Source: an uncultured Candidatus Saccharibacteria bacterium (GTDB lineage Bacteria > Patescibacteriota > Saccharimonadia > Saccharimonadales > Saccharimonadaceae). From it: a stretch of DNA of 21,997 nucleotides. The notes under the pieces are model-generated. The model ran no database searches, had not been told where the DNA came from, and saw only the letters and a program-made list of their open reading frames with translations. Positions 1-7,653 of the stretch are shown here, in pieces; positions within the stretch are counted from its first letter, which is position 1; every line of letters starts with the position of its first letter. Location of the stretch: the NCBI GenBank assembly GCA_938041555.1, contig CALIAC010000007.1, positions 1 to 21,997 of the forward strand. Direction: 5' to 3'. The translations under genes and the position numbers were made by a program.

Positions 1-144
1 CTACTACCACAGATACCAGCTACCTTTGCCTTGGTAGCGCATGTCACAAACCAGAGCAATTCATAGCGTCTTCACACACCAAAGTGAATCAGCCTAGCCT
101 AGAACAACTAATGCGTGACTAGCTCATCACCAACTCACCCCAAC

Positions 145-185
145 AAAAAAGCGCTCATAGTAAGGGTGGGCATCACTATGAGCGC
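145..185 (-). terminator. Leftward intrinsic terminator
   Basis: GCGCTCATAGT (151-161) and ACTATGAGCGC (175-185) form a perfect 11-bp stem around a 13-base loop. On the minus strand the stem is followed directly by six T (A145-A150 on the plus strand), the layout of a rho-independent terminator. No minus-strand protein gene lies to its right before dprA, which is on the other strand, so the terminated transcript would be an unannotated RNA. The loop carries GGGTGGG (164-170), complementary to CCCACCC at 202-208. Confidence 0.65.
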
Positions 186-320
186 TTGGTTTGCCCTTCG
201 TCCCACCCAATCAGGGTATACGTGATCTACTCACACATACGAGATCCGCTGGACAAAGGGGTTAGTAAGCACACAACCCTGTCTAACGGTGCTGCAGTGG
301 AGGGTAGATAACTACAGCAC
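145..320 (-). ncRNA. Candidate structured small RNA
   Basis: Read leftward, the segment has in order a 9-bp hairpin with one wobble (289-297 with 312-320), a second hairpin of nine pairs with a 3-base bulge (275-283 with 252-263), and the terminator hairpin at 151-185. The upstream GGGTGGG of the RNA (202-208) could pair with the CCCACCC in the terminator loop to give a pseudoknot. I could not match it to tmRNA, RNase P RNA, SRP RNA or a known riboswitch. A weak promoter TTGCAC, 17 bases, TATCTA may lie just upstream. This is structural inference only. Confidence 0.25.
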
Positions 321-443
321 AGATTGTGTGCAACCTAACACGTTACCTTCGTGAAAACACTGGGGTAACTATGTTAAAATAGGGGGTATAAGGTACTTGA
401 ACGAGCTTGCGCTCAATCAATCACTTATGATACTAGCACCCGC

Positions 444-1355
444 TTGACAAAATGTCAACACTTTTCAGCACAAATCATGCAACAGATCAATCACACCACA
501 CCACAAGCCCACCAATACCTCAATCCACTCTGCCATATTGCCAAGCCACCGCAGCAGATTCACTACCTCGGTACACTACCCGAGGAGCGCCGCCCGAGCG
601 TGGCGATCGTTGGGTCGCGCCGGCCCACGCGCTATGGCCGGGAAGTGACGGAGCAATTCGCTCGCGAGCTGACCCGCCAAGGGGTAATCATCATCAGTGG
701 GCTCGCTCTCGGGATTGACAGCATTGCACATCAGGCCTGCGTGGCGGTAGGTGGCACGACGATCGCCGTGCTGGGCAATGGCCTGCCGCGGATCTATCCG
801 GCCAACCATACTGCGCTTGCGGGTGAAATCGTTGCCAAAGGTGGGGCAGTGGTCTCGGAACACTTGGCGGGGGATGGCTACCGCTTTGGTAGCTGGAGCT
901 TCCTCGAGCGCAACCGCCTCGTCGCTGGCCTAGCCGACGTCGTCATCATCACCGAGGCGGCCGAGCGCAGTGGCACGCTCAACACTGCTGCCCACGCACT
1001 CGAGCAAGGCAAGGACGTCTTTGCGGTGCCAGGCAATATCACCAGCCCACTCTCGCAGGGCTGCAACAACCTCCTCAAGCAAGGCGCGTTGCCTGCCACC
1101 AGCCCAGCCGATATCCTCGCCGTTATGACCATCACACCACCCCAGCGTCAGCAGAGCGAGAATGCCACCCTGCCACTGGGTAGCACACCGCTCGAGACTG
1201 CCATCATCAAGCTGCTGCGCCAAGGCCTGCGCGACGGCGAAGAAATGCAGCGCCGCCTAGGCACGCCCATCAGCGAGTTTACCATTGCCCTGACGATGCT
1301 GGAGATTAACGGCGTTATCCGCTCACTTGGTGCCAACCAGTGGACATTGGCTTAG
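444..1355 (+). CDS. dprA: DNA-processing protein DprA/Smf
   Basis: DprA binds incoming single-stranded DNA and loads RecA during natural transformation. The 303-residue product has a short N-terminal part, then the Rossmann-like DprA core: GSRRPTRYG at residues 57-65, the family signature SGLALGIDSIAH at 85-96, and a conserved RNRLVAGLA at 156-164. A winged-helix-like domain follows at about 250-303. That is slightly shorter than typical DprA (about 360 residues), mostly at the N-terminus. The start is a TTG, the only usual start codon in frame after the stop at 375-377 and before the ATG at 477 (residue 12). Neither has a recognisable ribosome site, so the start is uncertain. It ends in TAG 24 bases before the phosphatidyltransferase gene, and the two may be cotranscribed. 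Confidence 0.93.
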   Translation: MTKCQHFSAQIMQQINHTTPQAHQYLNPLCHIAKPPQQIHYLGTLPEERRPSVAIVGSRRPTRYGREVTEQFARELTRQGVIIISGLALGIDSIAHQACVAVGGTTIAVLGNGLPRIYPANHTALAGEIVAKGGAVVSEHLAGDGYRFGSWSFLERNRLVAGLADVVIITEAAERSGTLNTAAHALEQGKDVFAVPGNITSPLSQGCNNLLKQGALPATSPADILAVMTITPPQRQQSENATLPLGSTPLETAIIKLLRQGLRDGEEMQRRLGTPISEFTIALTMLEINGVIRSLGANQWTLA

Positions 1356-1379
1356 TATTATGGTACAGTACCATATACT
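1354..1379. repeat. Palindrome between dprA and the next gene
   Basis: TATGGTAC and GTACCATA (1359-1366 and 1368-1375) are perfect 8-bp arms around a single A. AGTA (1354-1357) and TACT (1376-1379) extend the symmetry with one bulged T. It overlaps the last bases of dprA and abuts the ATG at 1380. The single-base centre suits a dimeric DNA-binding protein better than an RNA hairpin. An operator role is inference. Confidence 0.45.
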
Positions 1380-2096
1380 ATGGCGACAGCAGAGCAGCCC
1401 CCAAGACGACGCAAACGCGAATACCACATGAGAGATATTCCTACTGTGCCAAATGCCATCTCGGCTACTGGGCTTGGGTTAGTAGCTGCCGGTGCTCAGA
1501 AATTTGACACTGCAACAAAGGAGAACGACAAAGCTGGCCAGATCATTGGCGCACTCATGATACTTGGCGGTCGTACATGTGACTTAGCAGATGGCCTAAC
1601 AGCACGAGGCCTTAACCAAGAAAGTGACCTTGGTGCGGGGTTTGATGCTTTTTGCGACAAATTCGGTATGGCAGTGATTGGTGCAATAGCAGGCAAAACC
1701 CATGTTGTACCCAAATCAGTTCTAGCAACAATTGCCACTAAGAATGCCGTCAATGCTGGCGCGACCGTCTACCATGGCCTCACAAATGATGAAGCCTTCC
1801 GTACGCCAAAATCCGGCAAGTTCAGTATGGCAGCAGATAATATAGCAATTGCTGCCTATTTTCTCAAGTCGCTCGCTCCTGAAGGTAGTAAGCTTGAGCG
1901 TTATGCTGGTGTAGCAGCACTAGGGTCGTTTGCTGCAGGTGCTGTCCTTGGTATTGCCGCTGCGAAGGACTATCTCACTGGCCACTATGCCAGAGCCAAA
2001 GACTACAGCAAATCTACCGAGTCCACCTCAGCAGCAAACACCCTACCACAGCAACCTCGCACCCATATGCGTCGCAAACGCCGTGTGCGTGGGTAA
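1380..2096 (+). CDS. CDP-alcohol phosphatidyltransferase family protein
   Basis: This integral membrane enzyme family moves a phosphatidyl group from CDP-diacylglycerol to an alcohol, as in phosphatidylglycerophosphate or phosphatidylinositol-phosphate synthesis. The 238-residue product carries the complete metal-binding signature D-x2-D-G-x2-A-R-x8-G-x3-D-x3-D at Asp68, Asp71, Gly72, Ala75, Arg76, Gly85, Asp89 and Asp93. Hydrophobic segments lie near 55-65, 94-106, 150-165 and 174-192. Both ends are very basic (RRRKR near residue 10; a C-terminal RRKRRVRG), fitting cytosolic tails. The acceptor alcohol cannot be read from sequence. PgsA-like is the default guess, but the membrane segments are less hydrophobic than in typical PgsA. 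ATG at 1428 (MRDIPTVPN) is an alternative start. It ends in TAA. Confidence 0.85.
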   Translation: MATAEQPPRRRKREYHMRDIPTVPNAISATGLGLVAAGAQKFDTATKENDKAGQIIGALMILGGRTCDLADGLTARGLNQESDLGAGFDAFCDKFGMAVIGAIAGKTHVVPKSVLATIATKNAVNAGATVYHGLTNDEAFRTPKSGKFSMAADNIAIAAYFLKSLAPEGSKLERYAGVAALGSFAAGAVLGIAAAKDYLTGHYARAKDYSKSTESTSAANTLPQQPRTHMRRKRRVRG

Positions 2097-2169
2097 TGCG
2101 ATTGATGATTCGTGCAGCATTCTTTATTGGTAGCCAGGCTTCTTATATATTTCCACACTATCAGCAATA

Positions 2170-2189
2170 CCCCTGCCTATAGGCTGGGG
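2170..2189. other. GC-rich hairpin in the topA leader region
   Basis: CCCC-T-GCCTATAGGC-T-GGGG is almost perfectly self-complementary. No T-run follows on either strand, so it is not a classical terminator. It may stabilise the 3' end of the preceding transcript. Confidence 0.35.
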
Positions 2190-2286
2190 AGGGGGAGAGG
2201 GTATCCGAACTAACCTCGATATATTTTCTTGTGAGGTGAGTTGCTGGGAGCTGATGGTGGAGTTTTGTAGCTCAGATTTGTCCAAT

Positions 2287-2315
2287 TTGCATTCCATTCT
2301 ACTTTGCGGTATCAT
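2287..2315 (+). promoter_or_regulatory. Possible topA promoter
   Basis: TTGCAT (2287-2292), a 17-base spacer and TATCAT (2310-2315) resemble a sigma-70 promoter about 60 bases before the topA ATG. The -10 matches 5 of 6 consensus bases and the -35 only 3 of 6. Confidence 0.35.
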
Positions 2316-2376
2316 AGGCGCTTGATTAGATAGGTTAATAGCAAGCATATAACTATAACAAGCGAGTAGATAATCA

Positions 2377-4752
2377 ATGAGCAAACACACACAACTAGTC
2401 ATCGTCGAGAGCCCCGCCAAGGCCAAGACAATTGAGCGCTACCTGGGCGGGGAATATCAGGTGCTCTCGAGTGTAGGGCACATTCGCGCCATCCCCAAGA
2501 AGACCAAGGATGGACAGCCGCCGATCGATATCAAGAATGACTTCAAGACCGTCTACGAGATCGACCCAGACAAGAAGAAGGTCATCACTGAGCTCAAGAA
2601 GGCCGTCAAGGCGGTTGGTGCAGACAATGTGTGGCTCGCAACCGATGAAGACCGGGAAGGGGAGGCGATTGCCTGGCACCTGTGCGAAGTGCTTGGCCTA
2701 GACCCACAGCACACCAAGCGCATTACCTTCCACGAGATCACCAAGCCCGCCATCGAGGCAGCCATCAAGCAACCTCGCACCGTAGATATGCAGCTCGTGG
2801 AGGCGCAGCAGGCACGGCAGATCCTCGATCGCATCGTGGGCTTCGAGCTAAGCCCTGTGGTGTGGCGCAAGGTGCCAGGTGGCAAATCAGCCGGCCGTGT
2901 ACAAAGCCCAGCGGTGCGCTTGCTCGTGGAGCGCGAGCGTGAGATTCGCGATTTTGCCAGTAGTGCACAGTTCCGCGTAACGGCGCACTTTGTCGTAGAT
3001 GGCGAGGAGCTCAAGGCTGAGCTCAAGCAGCGCTTCGATAGCGAGCAAGCTGCCCACGACTTTTTGGCGGGCCTGAGCGGCGCTCGTTTCACCGTTAGCA
3101 ACATTACCAAGACGCCCAGCACGCGCAACCCCGCTGCGCCATTTACCACCAGCACCCTCCAGCAGGAGGCCAATAGCAAGCTCGGCATGGGCAGCCGCGC
3201 CACCATGGCCAGCGCCCAGAAGCTCTACCAAGAGGGGCTCATCACCTATATGCGTACCGATAGCGTCAATCTCAGCCGTCAGGCCATTGCTGCCAGCCGC
3301 ACATACATCACCCAGCAGTTTGGCGCCGACTATTCGCACAGCCACACCTTCGCTACCAAATCGGCTGGTGCCCAAGAAGCTCACGAAGCCATCCGCCCAA
3401 CCGACATCGCCCGCGAATCCGTCGCTGGCAGTAGCTACGACCAAAAGCTCTACGACCTCATCCGCCGGCGCACCCTAGCCAGCCAAATGGCCGCTGCAAA
3501 GCTAGAGAACACCACCATCACCATCAGCATCGACAGCACGCAGCTCGAGACCGAGAAGACGCTCGTCTTTGAGGCAAAGGGTCAGACAGTGCTGTTTGAT
3601 GGCTTTTTGCGCGTCTATGGCGGTAAGGATTCGACCATCCTGCCATCAGTCAGCCAGCACACCACTCTTGAGCTTACACAGGCCGAGGCGCGGCAGGTCT
3701 TTGCTCGCCCACCAGCGCGCTACACCGAGGGGACGCTCGTCAAGAAGCTTGAAGAGCTTGGTATTGGCCGGCCTAGCACGTACGCCACCATCATGAACAC
3801 CATCCAGACTCGTGGCTATGCCGAGCGAGGCGAGAGCGAGGGTGAGCCACGTGATGTCATTGTCCTAGAGCGTACGGGTGAGACACCAAGCGATAATACC
3901 CCTGTTGTCACTCGTCGCATCGTCCAAGAAAAAACCGGCGCCACTCGTGGCAAGCTACTGCCCACCCCAGCAGGAGAGCTGATCGCTGGCTTCTTGACGA
4001 ACCATTTCGACCCCATCATCGACTATGGCTTCACCGCCCGTGTCGAGACCGACTTCGACAACATTGCTGCCAGCAAGCTCGCGCGCAATGCTATGCTGCG
4101 CCAATTTTACGAGCCCTTCCACGAGCTCATCGAAAAATCCGGCGACATCGACCGCAGCACTGTTGGTGCTCACCGCGAGGTTGGCACCCACCCCAAGACT
4201 GGCAAGCCAATCTTTGCCCGCTTTGGACGTTTTGGGCCGATGCTGCAGCTGGGCAGTAGCGAAGATAAGACAACTAAGCCGCAGTTTGCGCCACTTCCCA
4301 AGGGTGAGCGCATCGAGACCGTCACGCTCGAGCAAGCCCTCAAGGCCTTCGAACTACCGCGCACTGTTGGCACCACCGAGGATGGTCAGACCATCAAAGC
4401 AAACGTCGGGCGTTTTGGGCCGTATATTCAGGTAGGCAAGCTCTACGTGAGCCTCAAGGAGCATGACCCGCGCGAGATCACCGAAGCCGAGGCTCGCGTG
4501 CTCTACGCCGCCAAGCTCAAGGCCGAGGCAGAGAAGCACATCGCCGATTTTGGCGCTATCAAGATCCTCAAGGGACGCTGGGGGCCATATGTGACTGACG
4601 GCAAGACCAACGCACGTATACCCAAGGATACTGATCCAACAACTCTGGATGAGGCGCAAGCCCGCGAAATCTTGGCCGCCGCACCACCCAAACGCGGCCG
4701 GAGCAAGACCGCAGCCCGCACCACCACCACACGCAAGAAGCGCACCGCCTAG
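2377..4752 (+). CDS. topA: DNA topoisomerase I (type IA)
   Basis: This enzyme relaxes negative supercoils through a transient 5'-phosphotyrosine link. The TOPRIM domain begins at residue 7 with VIVESPAKAK (Glu11) and has the metal site DEDRE at 90-94. The catalytic tyrosine is Tyr291 in LITYMRTDS. After the core come three glycine/aromatic-rich repeats with the motif GRFGP or GRWGP (near 615, 675 and 730), the C-terminal repeat type found in many bacterial enzymes in place of zinc fingers. I see no Cys4 zinc motifs. A lysine/arginine tail closes the 791 residues, a normal length. No clear ribosome site precedes the ATG. A strong terminator follows the TAG by 18 bases, so topA looks like its own unit. 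Confidence 0.98.
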   Translation: MSKHTQLVIVESPAKAKTIERYLGGEYQVLSSVGHIRAIPKKTKDGQPPIDIKNDFKTVYEIDPDKKKVITELKKAVKAVGADNVWLATDEDREGEAIAWHLCEVLGLDPQHTKRITFHEITKPAIEAAIKQPRTVDMQLVEAQQARQILDRIVGFELSPVVWRKVPGGKSAGRVQSPAVRLLVEREREIRDFASSAQFRVTAHFVVDGEELKAELKQRFDSEQAAHDFLAGLSGARFTVSNITKTPSTRNPAAPFTTSTLQQEANSKLGMGSRATMASAQKLYQEGLITYMRTDSVNLSRQAIAASRTYITQQFGADYSHSHTFATKSAGAQEAHEAIRPTDIARESVAGSSYDQKLYDLIRRRTLASQMAAAKLENTTITISIDSTQLETEKTLVFEAKGQTVLFDGFLRVYGGKDSTILPSVSQHTTLELTQAEARQVFARPPARYTEGTLVKKLEELGIGRPSTYATIMNTIQTRGYAERGESEGEPRDVIVLERTGETPSDNTPVVTRRIVQEKTGATRGKLLPTPAGELIAGFLTNHFDPIIDYGFTARVETDFDNIAASKLARNAMLRQFYEPFHELIEKSGDIDRSTVGAHREVGTHPKTGKPIFARFGRFGPMLQLGSSEDKTTKPQFAPLPKGERIETVTLEQALKAFELPRTVGTTEDGQTIKANVGRFGPYIQVGKLYVSLKEHDPREITEAEARVLYAAKLKAEAEKHIADFGAIKILKGRWGPYVTDGKTNARIPKDTDPTTLDEAQAREILAAAPPKRGRSKTAARTTTTRKKRTA

Positions 4753-4770
4753 CCCGGCGACCTCTCATAT

Positions 4771-4805
4771 ACCAGCGGCTCCTCTGTACCGGCCGCTGGT
4801 TTTTC
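4771..4805 (+). terminator. topA terminator
   Basis: ACCAGCGGC (4771-4779) and GCCGCTGGT (4792-4800) form a perfect 9-bp GC-rich stem with a 12-base loop, followed by a run of T. It lies 18 bases after the topA stop. Confidence 0.9.
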
Positions 4806-4891
4806 TATGCCAGCCCGCATTGCTGCGAGCCCGTCAACTGCCCCGTCATGCTTGCCACATCACTTGCAAATGAAAAGCCTCAAAAAATTGT

Positions 4892-4921
4892 TTACCATAA
4901 GCGTAAAGTGTGTGCTATAAT
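4892..4921 (+). promoter_or_regulatory. Distal promoter of the sigma4/HARE gene
   Basis: TTACCA (4892-4897), an 18-base spacer and a perfect TATAAT (4916-4921). TG at 4913-4914 makes an extended -10 (TGCTATAAT), which compensates for the weak -35. Confidence 0.6.
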
Positions 4922-4939
4922 AGTTCTATGATGAAACGA

Positions 4940-4968
4940 TTGACTTATATCACCTATTATTCTATAAT
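4940..4968 (+). promoter_or_regulatory. Proximal consensus promoter of the sigma4/HARE gene
   Basis: TTGACT (4940-4945), a 17-base spacer and TATAAT (4963-4968) make the best sigma-70 promoter I found in the window. It lies about 60 bases before the likely ATG at 5031. Together with the upstream extended -10 promoter it gives a tandem arrangement, suggesting strong or doubly controlled expression. Confidence 0.75.
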
Positions 4969-5030
4969 CAAATGTAAGAAGTGCGAGTGGGCATTCGCAA
5001 ACAACTGAGAAGGAAATGGAGAACCGAATC

Positions 5031-6116
5031 ATGAACCAAACAACCAAACAACCAACCGAAATTTTTGCCGCGTCGATCGCTACCATCCTTGATGCAGTCG
5101 GCGAAGAACACGACCGCGAGCGCGAGATCATCGTGCGTCGCTTTGGCCTCAAAGAGCGCCGCGAGACGCTCGAGCAGATCGGCGAGCTGCTCGGCATTAC
5201 GCGCGAGCGCGTCCGCCAGCTCGAGAAGGCTATCGTGGTGCGCCTCAAGCTTGCCGCCGAAGCAGGCGAGCTAGAGGGCCTGCACGACGCCGAGCGTCTC
5301 ATCATCCGCGACCTCTCCGAGAATGGCCGCGTGGGGCGCGTCTCAGACATCACACAGCGCCTGCTAGACGTCGAGACACCCACGGTGCAGCAGCGTGCCC
5401 ATATTGCCTTCATTGGCGAAGTCTCGGCCCGCCTCACCCCCATCAACGAGACCGACAAATACCACCAAGGCCTGGCCATTGCCGAATACGGCGATGAGAA
5501 GGCGGTGCGAAGCCGTGTGGATGAGATCGTTGCCGCCATCAAACAGCATGGCGCGCCCATCAGTCTCGAAGCCCTGCACGACCAACTCACCTACGAGAAC
5601 CCCAACCAAGTGCGTGGCCTCGCCAGCCTCTCTACCCAGTTGGCCCACCTCAAAGACATGTGGGGCCTGAGCAAGTGGCCAACCGTTAATCCCAAGAATA
5701 TCCGCGACAAGATCTACGTCGTCCTACTAGATGAGGGTAAGCCGCTGCACTTTAGCGAGATTGCTCAGCGCATCAAGGAAAGCACTTTCAAGCGCCGTAA
5801 CGTCACCAAGCAAGCCATCCACAACGAGCTCATCAAAGATAAGCGCTTCATCCTCATCGGCCGCGGCATTTATGCGCTCGACATCTGGGGCTACAGCCAA
5901 GGCACTGTGGCTGATATCATTGCCGGTATCTTGCGCGACGAGGGTGGCCCATTGCACCGCGACGAGATCGTTAAGCGCGTCCTCAAGAGCCGCCAGGTCA
6001 AGGAGACCACCATCCTTCTTAATCTCCAAAGCAAACCGCTCTTCAAGCGCGTCGCCAAAGCCACTTACGCCCTCGAACCACCCAAGGAGCAAGCAGAGGC
6101 GGTCGCAGCAGCGTAG
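5031..6116 (+). CDS. Sigma-region-4 / HARE-HTH transcription regulator
   Basis: The 361-residue protein begins with a sigma-70 region-4-like module: an acidic/basic helix, RRFGL, then a helix-turn-helix ending in ITRERVRQLEKA, together about residues 28-73. This part normally contacts the -35 element. No sigma region 2 follows. Instead there are winged-helix-like segments: one at about 155-215, a HARE-HTH (RpoE-delta-like) module at about 222-287 with IGRGIYAL, and a second at about 294-350 ending in KATYALE. It probably works with RNA polymerase as an accessory factor rather than as a full sigma factor; that is inference. I start at ATG 5031, with GGAG 9 bases upstream; ATG 5016 is too close to its AAGGA. 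It has tandem promoters and its own terminator, so it is monocistronic. Confidence 0.85.
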   Translation: MNQTTKQPTEIFAASIATILDAVGEEHDREREIIVRRFGLKERRETLEQIGELLGITRERVRQLEKAIVVRLKLAAEAGELEGLHDAERLIIRDLSENGRVGRVSDITQRLLDVETPTVQQRAHIAFIGEVSARLTPINETDKYHQGLAIAEYGDEKAVRSRVDEIVAAIKQHGAPISLEALHDQLTYENPNQVRGLASLSTQLAHLKDMWGLSKWPTVNPKNIRDKIYVVLLDEGKPLHFSEIAQRIKESTFKRRNVTKQAIHNELIKDKRFILIGRGIYALDIWGYSQGTVADIIAGILRDEGGPLHRDEIVKRVLKSRQVKETTILLNLQSKPLFKRVAKATYALEPPKEQAEAVAAA

Positions 6117-6142
6117 CCTTCCTTAGACAAACAATACACCAA

Positions 6143-6180
6143 TAAGAGACGAAGCAATGAGAGCTTCGTCTCTTAGTTTT
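6143..6180 (+). terminator. Terminator after the sigma4/HARE gene
   Basis: TAAGAGACGAAGC (6143-6155) and GCTTCGTCTCTTA (6163-6175) form a perfect 13-bp stem with a 7-base loop, followed by GTTTT. It lies 26 bases after the stop. Confidence 0.9.
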
Positions 6181-6222
6181 GGGCGCTCTGCCTGCTCACA
6201 CAGGCCTGATTTATCAAAATTA

Positions 6223-6251
6223 TTGCACTTTTTTGCTATTTTACATACAAT
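6223..6251 (+). promoter_or_regulatory. Possible promoter of the 237-residue gene
   Basis: TTGCAC (6223-6228), a 17-base spacer and TACAAT (6246-6251). The -10 matches 5 of 6 consensus bases. It sits just after the upstream terminator and about 33 bases before the ATG. Confidence 0.5.
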
Positions 6252-6284
6252 GAATAAACAAATCTAAAGAGAGCTACACCATCT

Positions 6285-6998
6285 ATGCCAGAATCTCCAC
6301 GCAATCATCATCTTCACGGGCCAGAGCGACCCACTTCTAGCGAAACTACCCCCCCCCCGAAAGATATTGGGGCGTTAGCTTGTAGGGCGGCAGATTCTTA
6401 CTGTCGCGAGGAATCATCGACATCCTTACTGCTAACGACAGATAACTCCACCCCAAGTGTTCGAGAGTATAAAGAAACAGCCCATCAATATATAGATTCA
6501 GAACATACTAACACTACTGCAAATGAGATGGTGGCAGTCAATGCAAACCACTACGCAGACCTGCCGAAAATACCGAGTGATTTATTCGCATCAGAGCCAA
6601 TGCCACAACTGCGCTCTTCTTATTTCATCGAGGGAGAGGTGCGCGCTTGCGTCAAAATCCCCAGCGATATATATAATGATATCAATTGTTTAAATTCTCA
6701 TGGCCTCACTGATGCAGATACGTTGGGCGTACAAATCGAAGCCTGCGATAAATTAATCCATTACCTTGACCGATACCGAGATATGGTAACCTTCTCCAAT
6801 ATCCGCTTTATATCAGATGAATTGAAGGAGAAATTCGAACGTCGCGAGTTAAGACTCGAAGATTGGAAACGAGCGCGTCGAGCTATTACAGGACTACAGG
6901 TGGAAGTATCTTGTGAGATCGATAGGCTTAAGGACCTTCGCCACAAAGCAATTTGGGGAAATAGCTATTCATATCGAGTCGATTCTTCTACATCTTAA
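6285..6998 (+). CDS. Hypothetical protein, 237 residues
   Basis: I do not recognise this protein. The first 60 or so residues are polar and low in order (Ser, Thr, Pro, His rich, with a Pro triplet encoded by a run of ten C). No signal peptide or membrane segment is evident. The region from about residue 130 to 225 is charged and probably helical, with many Arg, Glu and Lys (KEKFERRELRLEDWKRARRA), possibly a coiled coil. Base composition is lower in GC than in dprA or topA, and AGT, ATA and TTA codons are more frequent, which hints at a recently acquired or fast-evolving gene. It has its own possible promoter. The poly-C run means a one-base length change would truncate the product soon after residue 25. 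Confidence 0.7.
   Translation: MPESPRNHHLHGPERPTSSETTPPPKDIGALACRAADSYCREESSTSLLLTTDNSTPSVREYKETAHQYIDSEHTNTTANEMVAVNANHYADLPKIPSDLFASEPMPQLRSSYFIEGEVRACVKIPSDIYNDINCLNSHGLTDADTLGVQIEACDKLIHYLDRYRDMVTFSNIRFISDELKEKFERRELRLEDWKRARRAITGLQVEVSCEIDRLKDLRHKAIWGNSYSYRVDSSTS
6349..6358 (+). repeat. Homopolymeric run of ten C inside a coding region
   Basis: Ten consecutive C encode part of Thr-Thr-Pro-Pro-Pro near residue 24 of the 237-residue protein. Tracts of this length in the 5' part of a gene are typical slipped-strand mispairing sites. Confidence 0.8.
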
Positions 6999-7365
6999 AC
7001 TTCTCAAACCTTTTACAAAAAAACGATACAAGCAAGGATTTTTCTCCTGACAGTGCACACAAAAAAGCTAGGGGAGTGCAGCACTACATCACGCTTCTTG
7101 CAGCCGAAAAACTGGCAGGGAAGTAGCTTCCCCTCCCGCCCCGAACACTACATATACTCAGCTATAACAGAGGTAATTTGCCTCGTGGACAACTATCGTG
7201 TACACATGATGGCTGTGGATATTTGCGTGTGATTTTGCGCTCATAGGCTTATGTATCGGCCGTTTTGTGTGCAAGATAATTCCACCACAGGCTACAATTT
7301 GCTCGTATATACCTCTTGCATGTATTCCTTTGCAGAGAGCATCTCAAGTACACAGCAAAAGCAAA

Positions 7366-7444
7366 CAAAAAGGGTAGGGCGAGGCAGGGGAGTCTGCCAC
7401 CCTTTCGCCAAAAATTCCCGGCAACCGCCCTACCCCTGTTTTTG
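7366..7444 (-). terminator. Branched terminator-like structure
   Basis: GGGTAGGGCG (7372-7381) and CGCCCTACCC (7426-7435) form a perfect 10-bp closing stem. Inside are a 5-bp hairpin (GGCAG/CTGCC) and a short GCC/GGC hairpin, giving a three-way-junction shape. On the minus strand the closing stem is followed directly by TTTTTG. On the plus strand CTGTTTTTG follows, so it could stop transcription in both directions. In leftward reading it overlaps the stop codon of the 64-residue ORF. Confidence 0.65.
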
Positions 7445-7624
7445 CCTCATTTCACTAGCATCTACCACTGATGAGCTCATATTCGAGAGCTGTGTTCTCG
7501 TGACATACCTCACCTGAGTTGTAGCTCTCTGCTTACCTCCGGTTCTTCTATGCTTATATCCCTCAAGGTTAGCTAGAGAGTCATACTTAGTCCTTGCAGA
7601 TGTACCACTGCCTATAACAGCCAC
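7430..7624 (-). CDS. Possible small protein, 64 residues
   Basis: I do not recognise this ORF. It starts with GTG 29 bases after the small membrane-protein ORF upstream and ends in a TAG inside the closing stem of the terminator-like structure, which is what one would expect of the last gene of a leftward unit. The product is basic in its first half and polar throughout, without a membrane segment. Arginine is mostly AGA/AGG, unlike the CGC-rich neighbours. No ribosome site is visible. Position is the main support, and it may not be translated. Confidence 0.3.
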   Translation of the reverse strand: MAVIGSGTSARTKYDSLANLEGYKHRRTGGKQRATTQVRYVTRTQLSNMSSSVVDASEMRQKQG

Positions 7625-7653
7625 ACAGCAGCACGCAGCCTATATTTGACTAA

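Larger units (their letters stand above)
1..443. other. Non-coding stretch left of dprA
   Basis: I see no convincing reading frame here. The stretch holds a short inverted repeat (GCTACC at 19-24 with GGTAGC at 33-38), a strong stem-loop at 151-185 that reads as a leftward terminator, and two more hairpins at 252-283 and 289-320. TTAAAAT preceded by TG (373-380) and TATAAG (387-392) are possible -10 elements for dprA, but no good -35 accompanies them. Confidence 0.5.

Noticed and set aside
11..90. tRNA-like string around TTGGTAGCGCA at the left end
   Set aside because: The D-arm resemblance is not followed by an anticodon stem or a GGTTCGA-type T-arm, and no acceptor stem closes.
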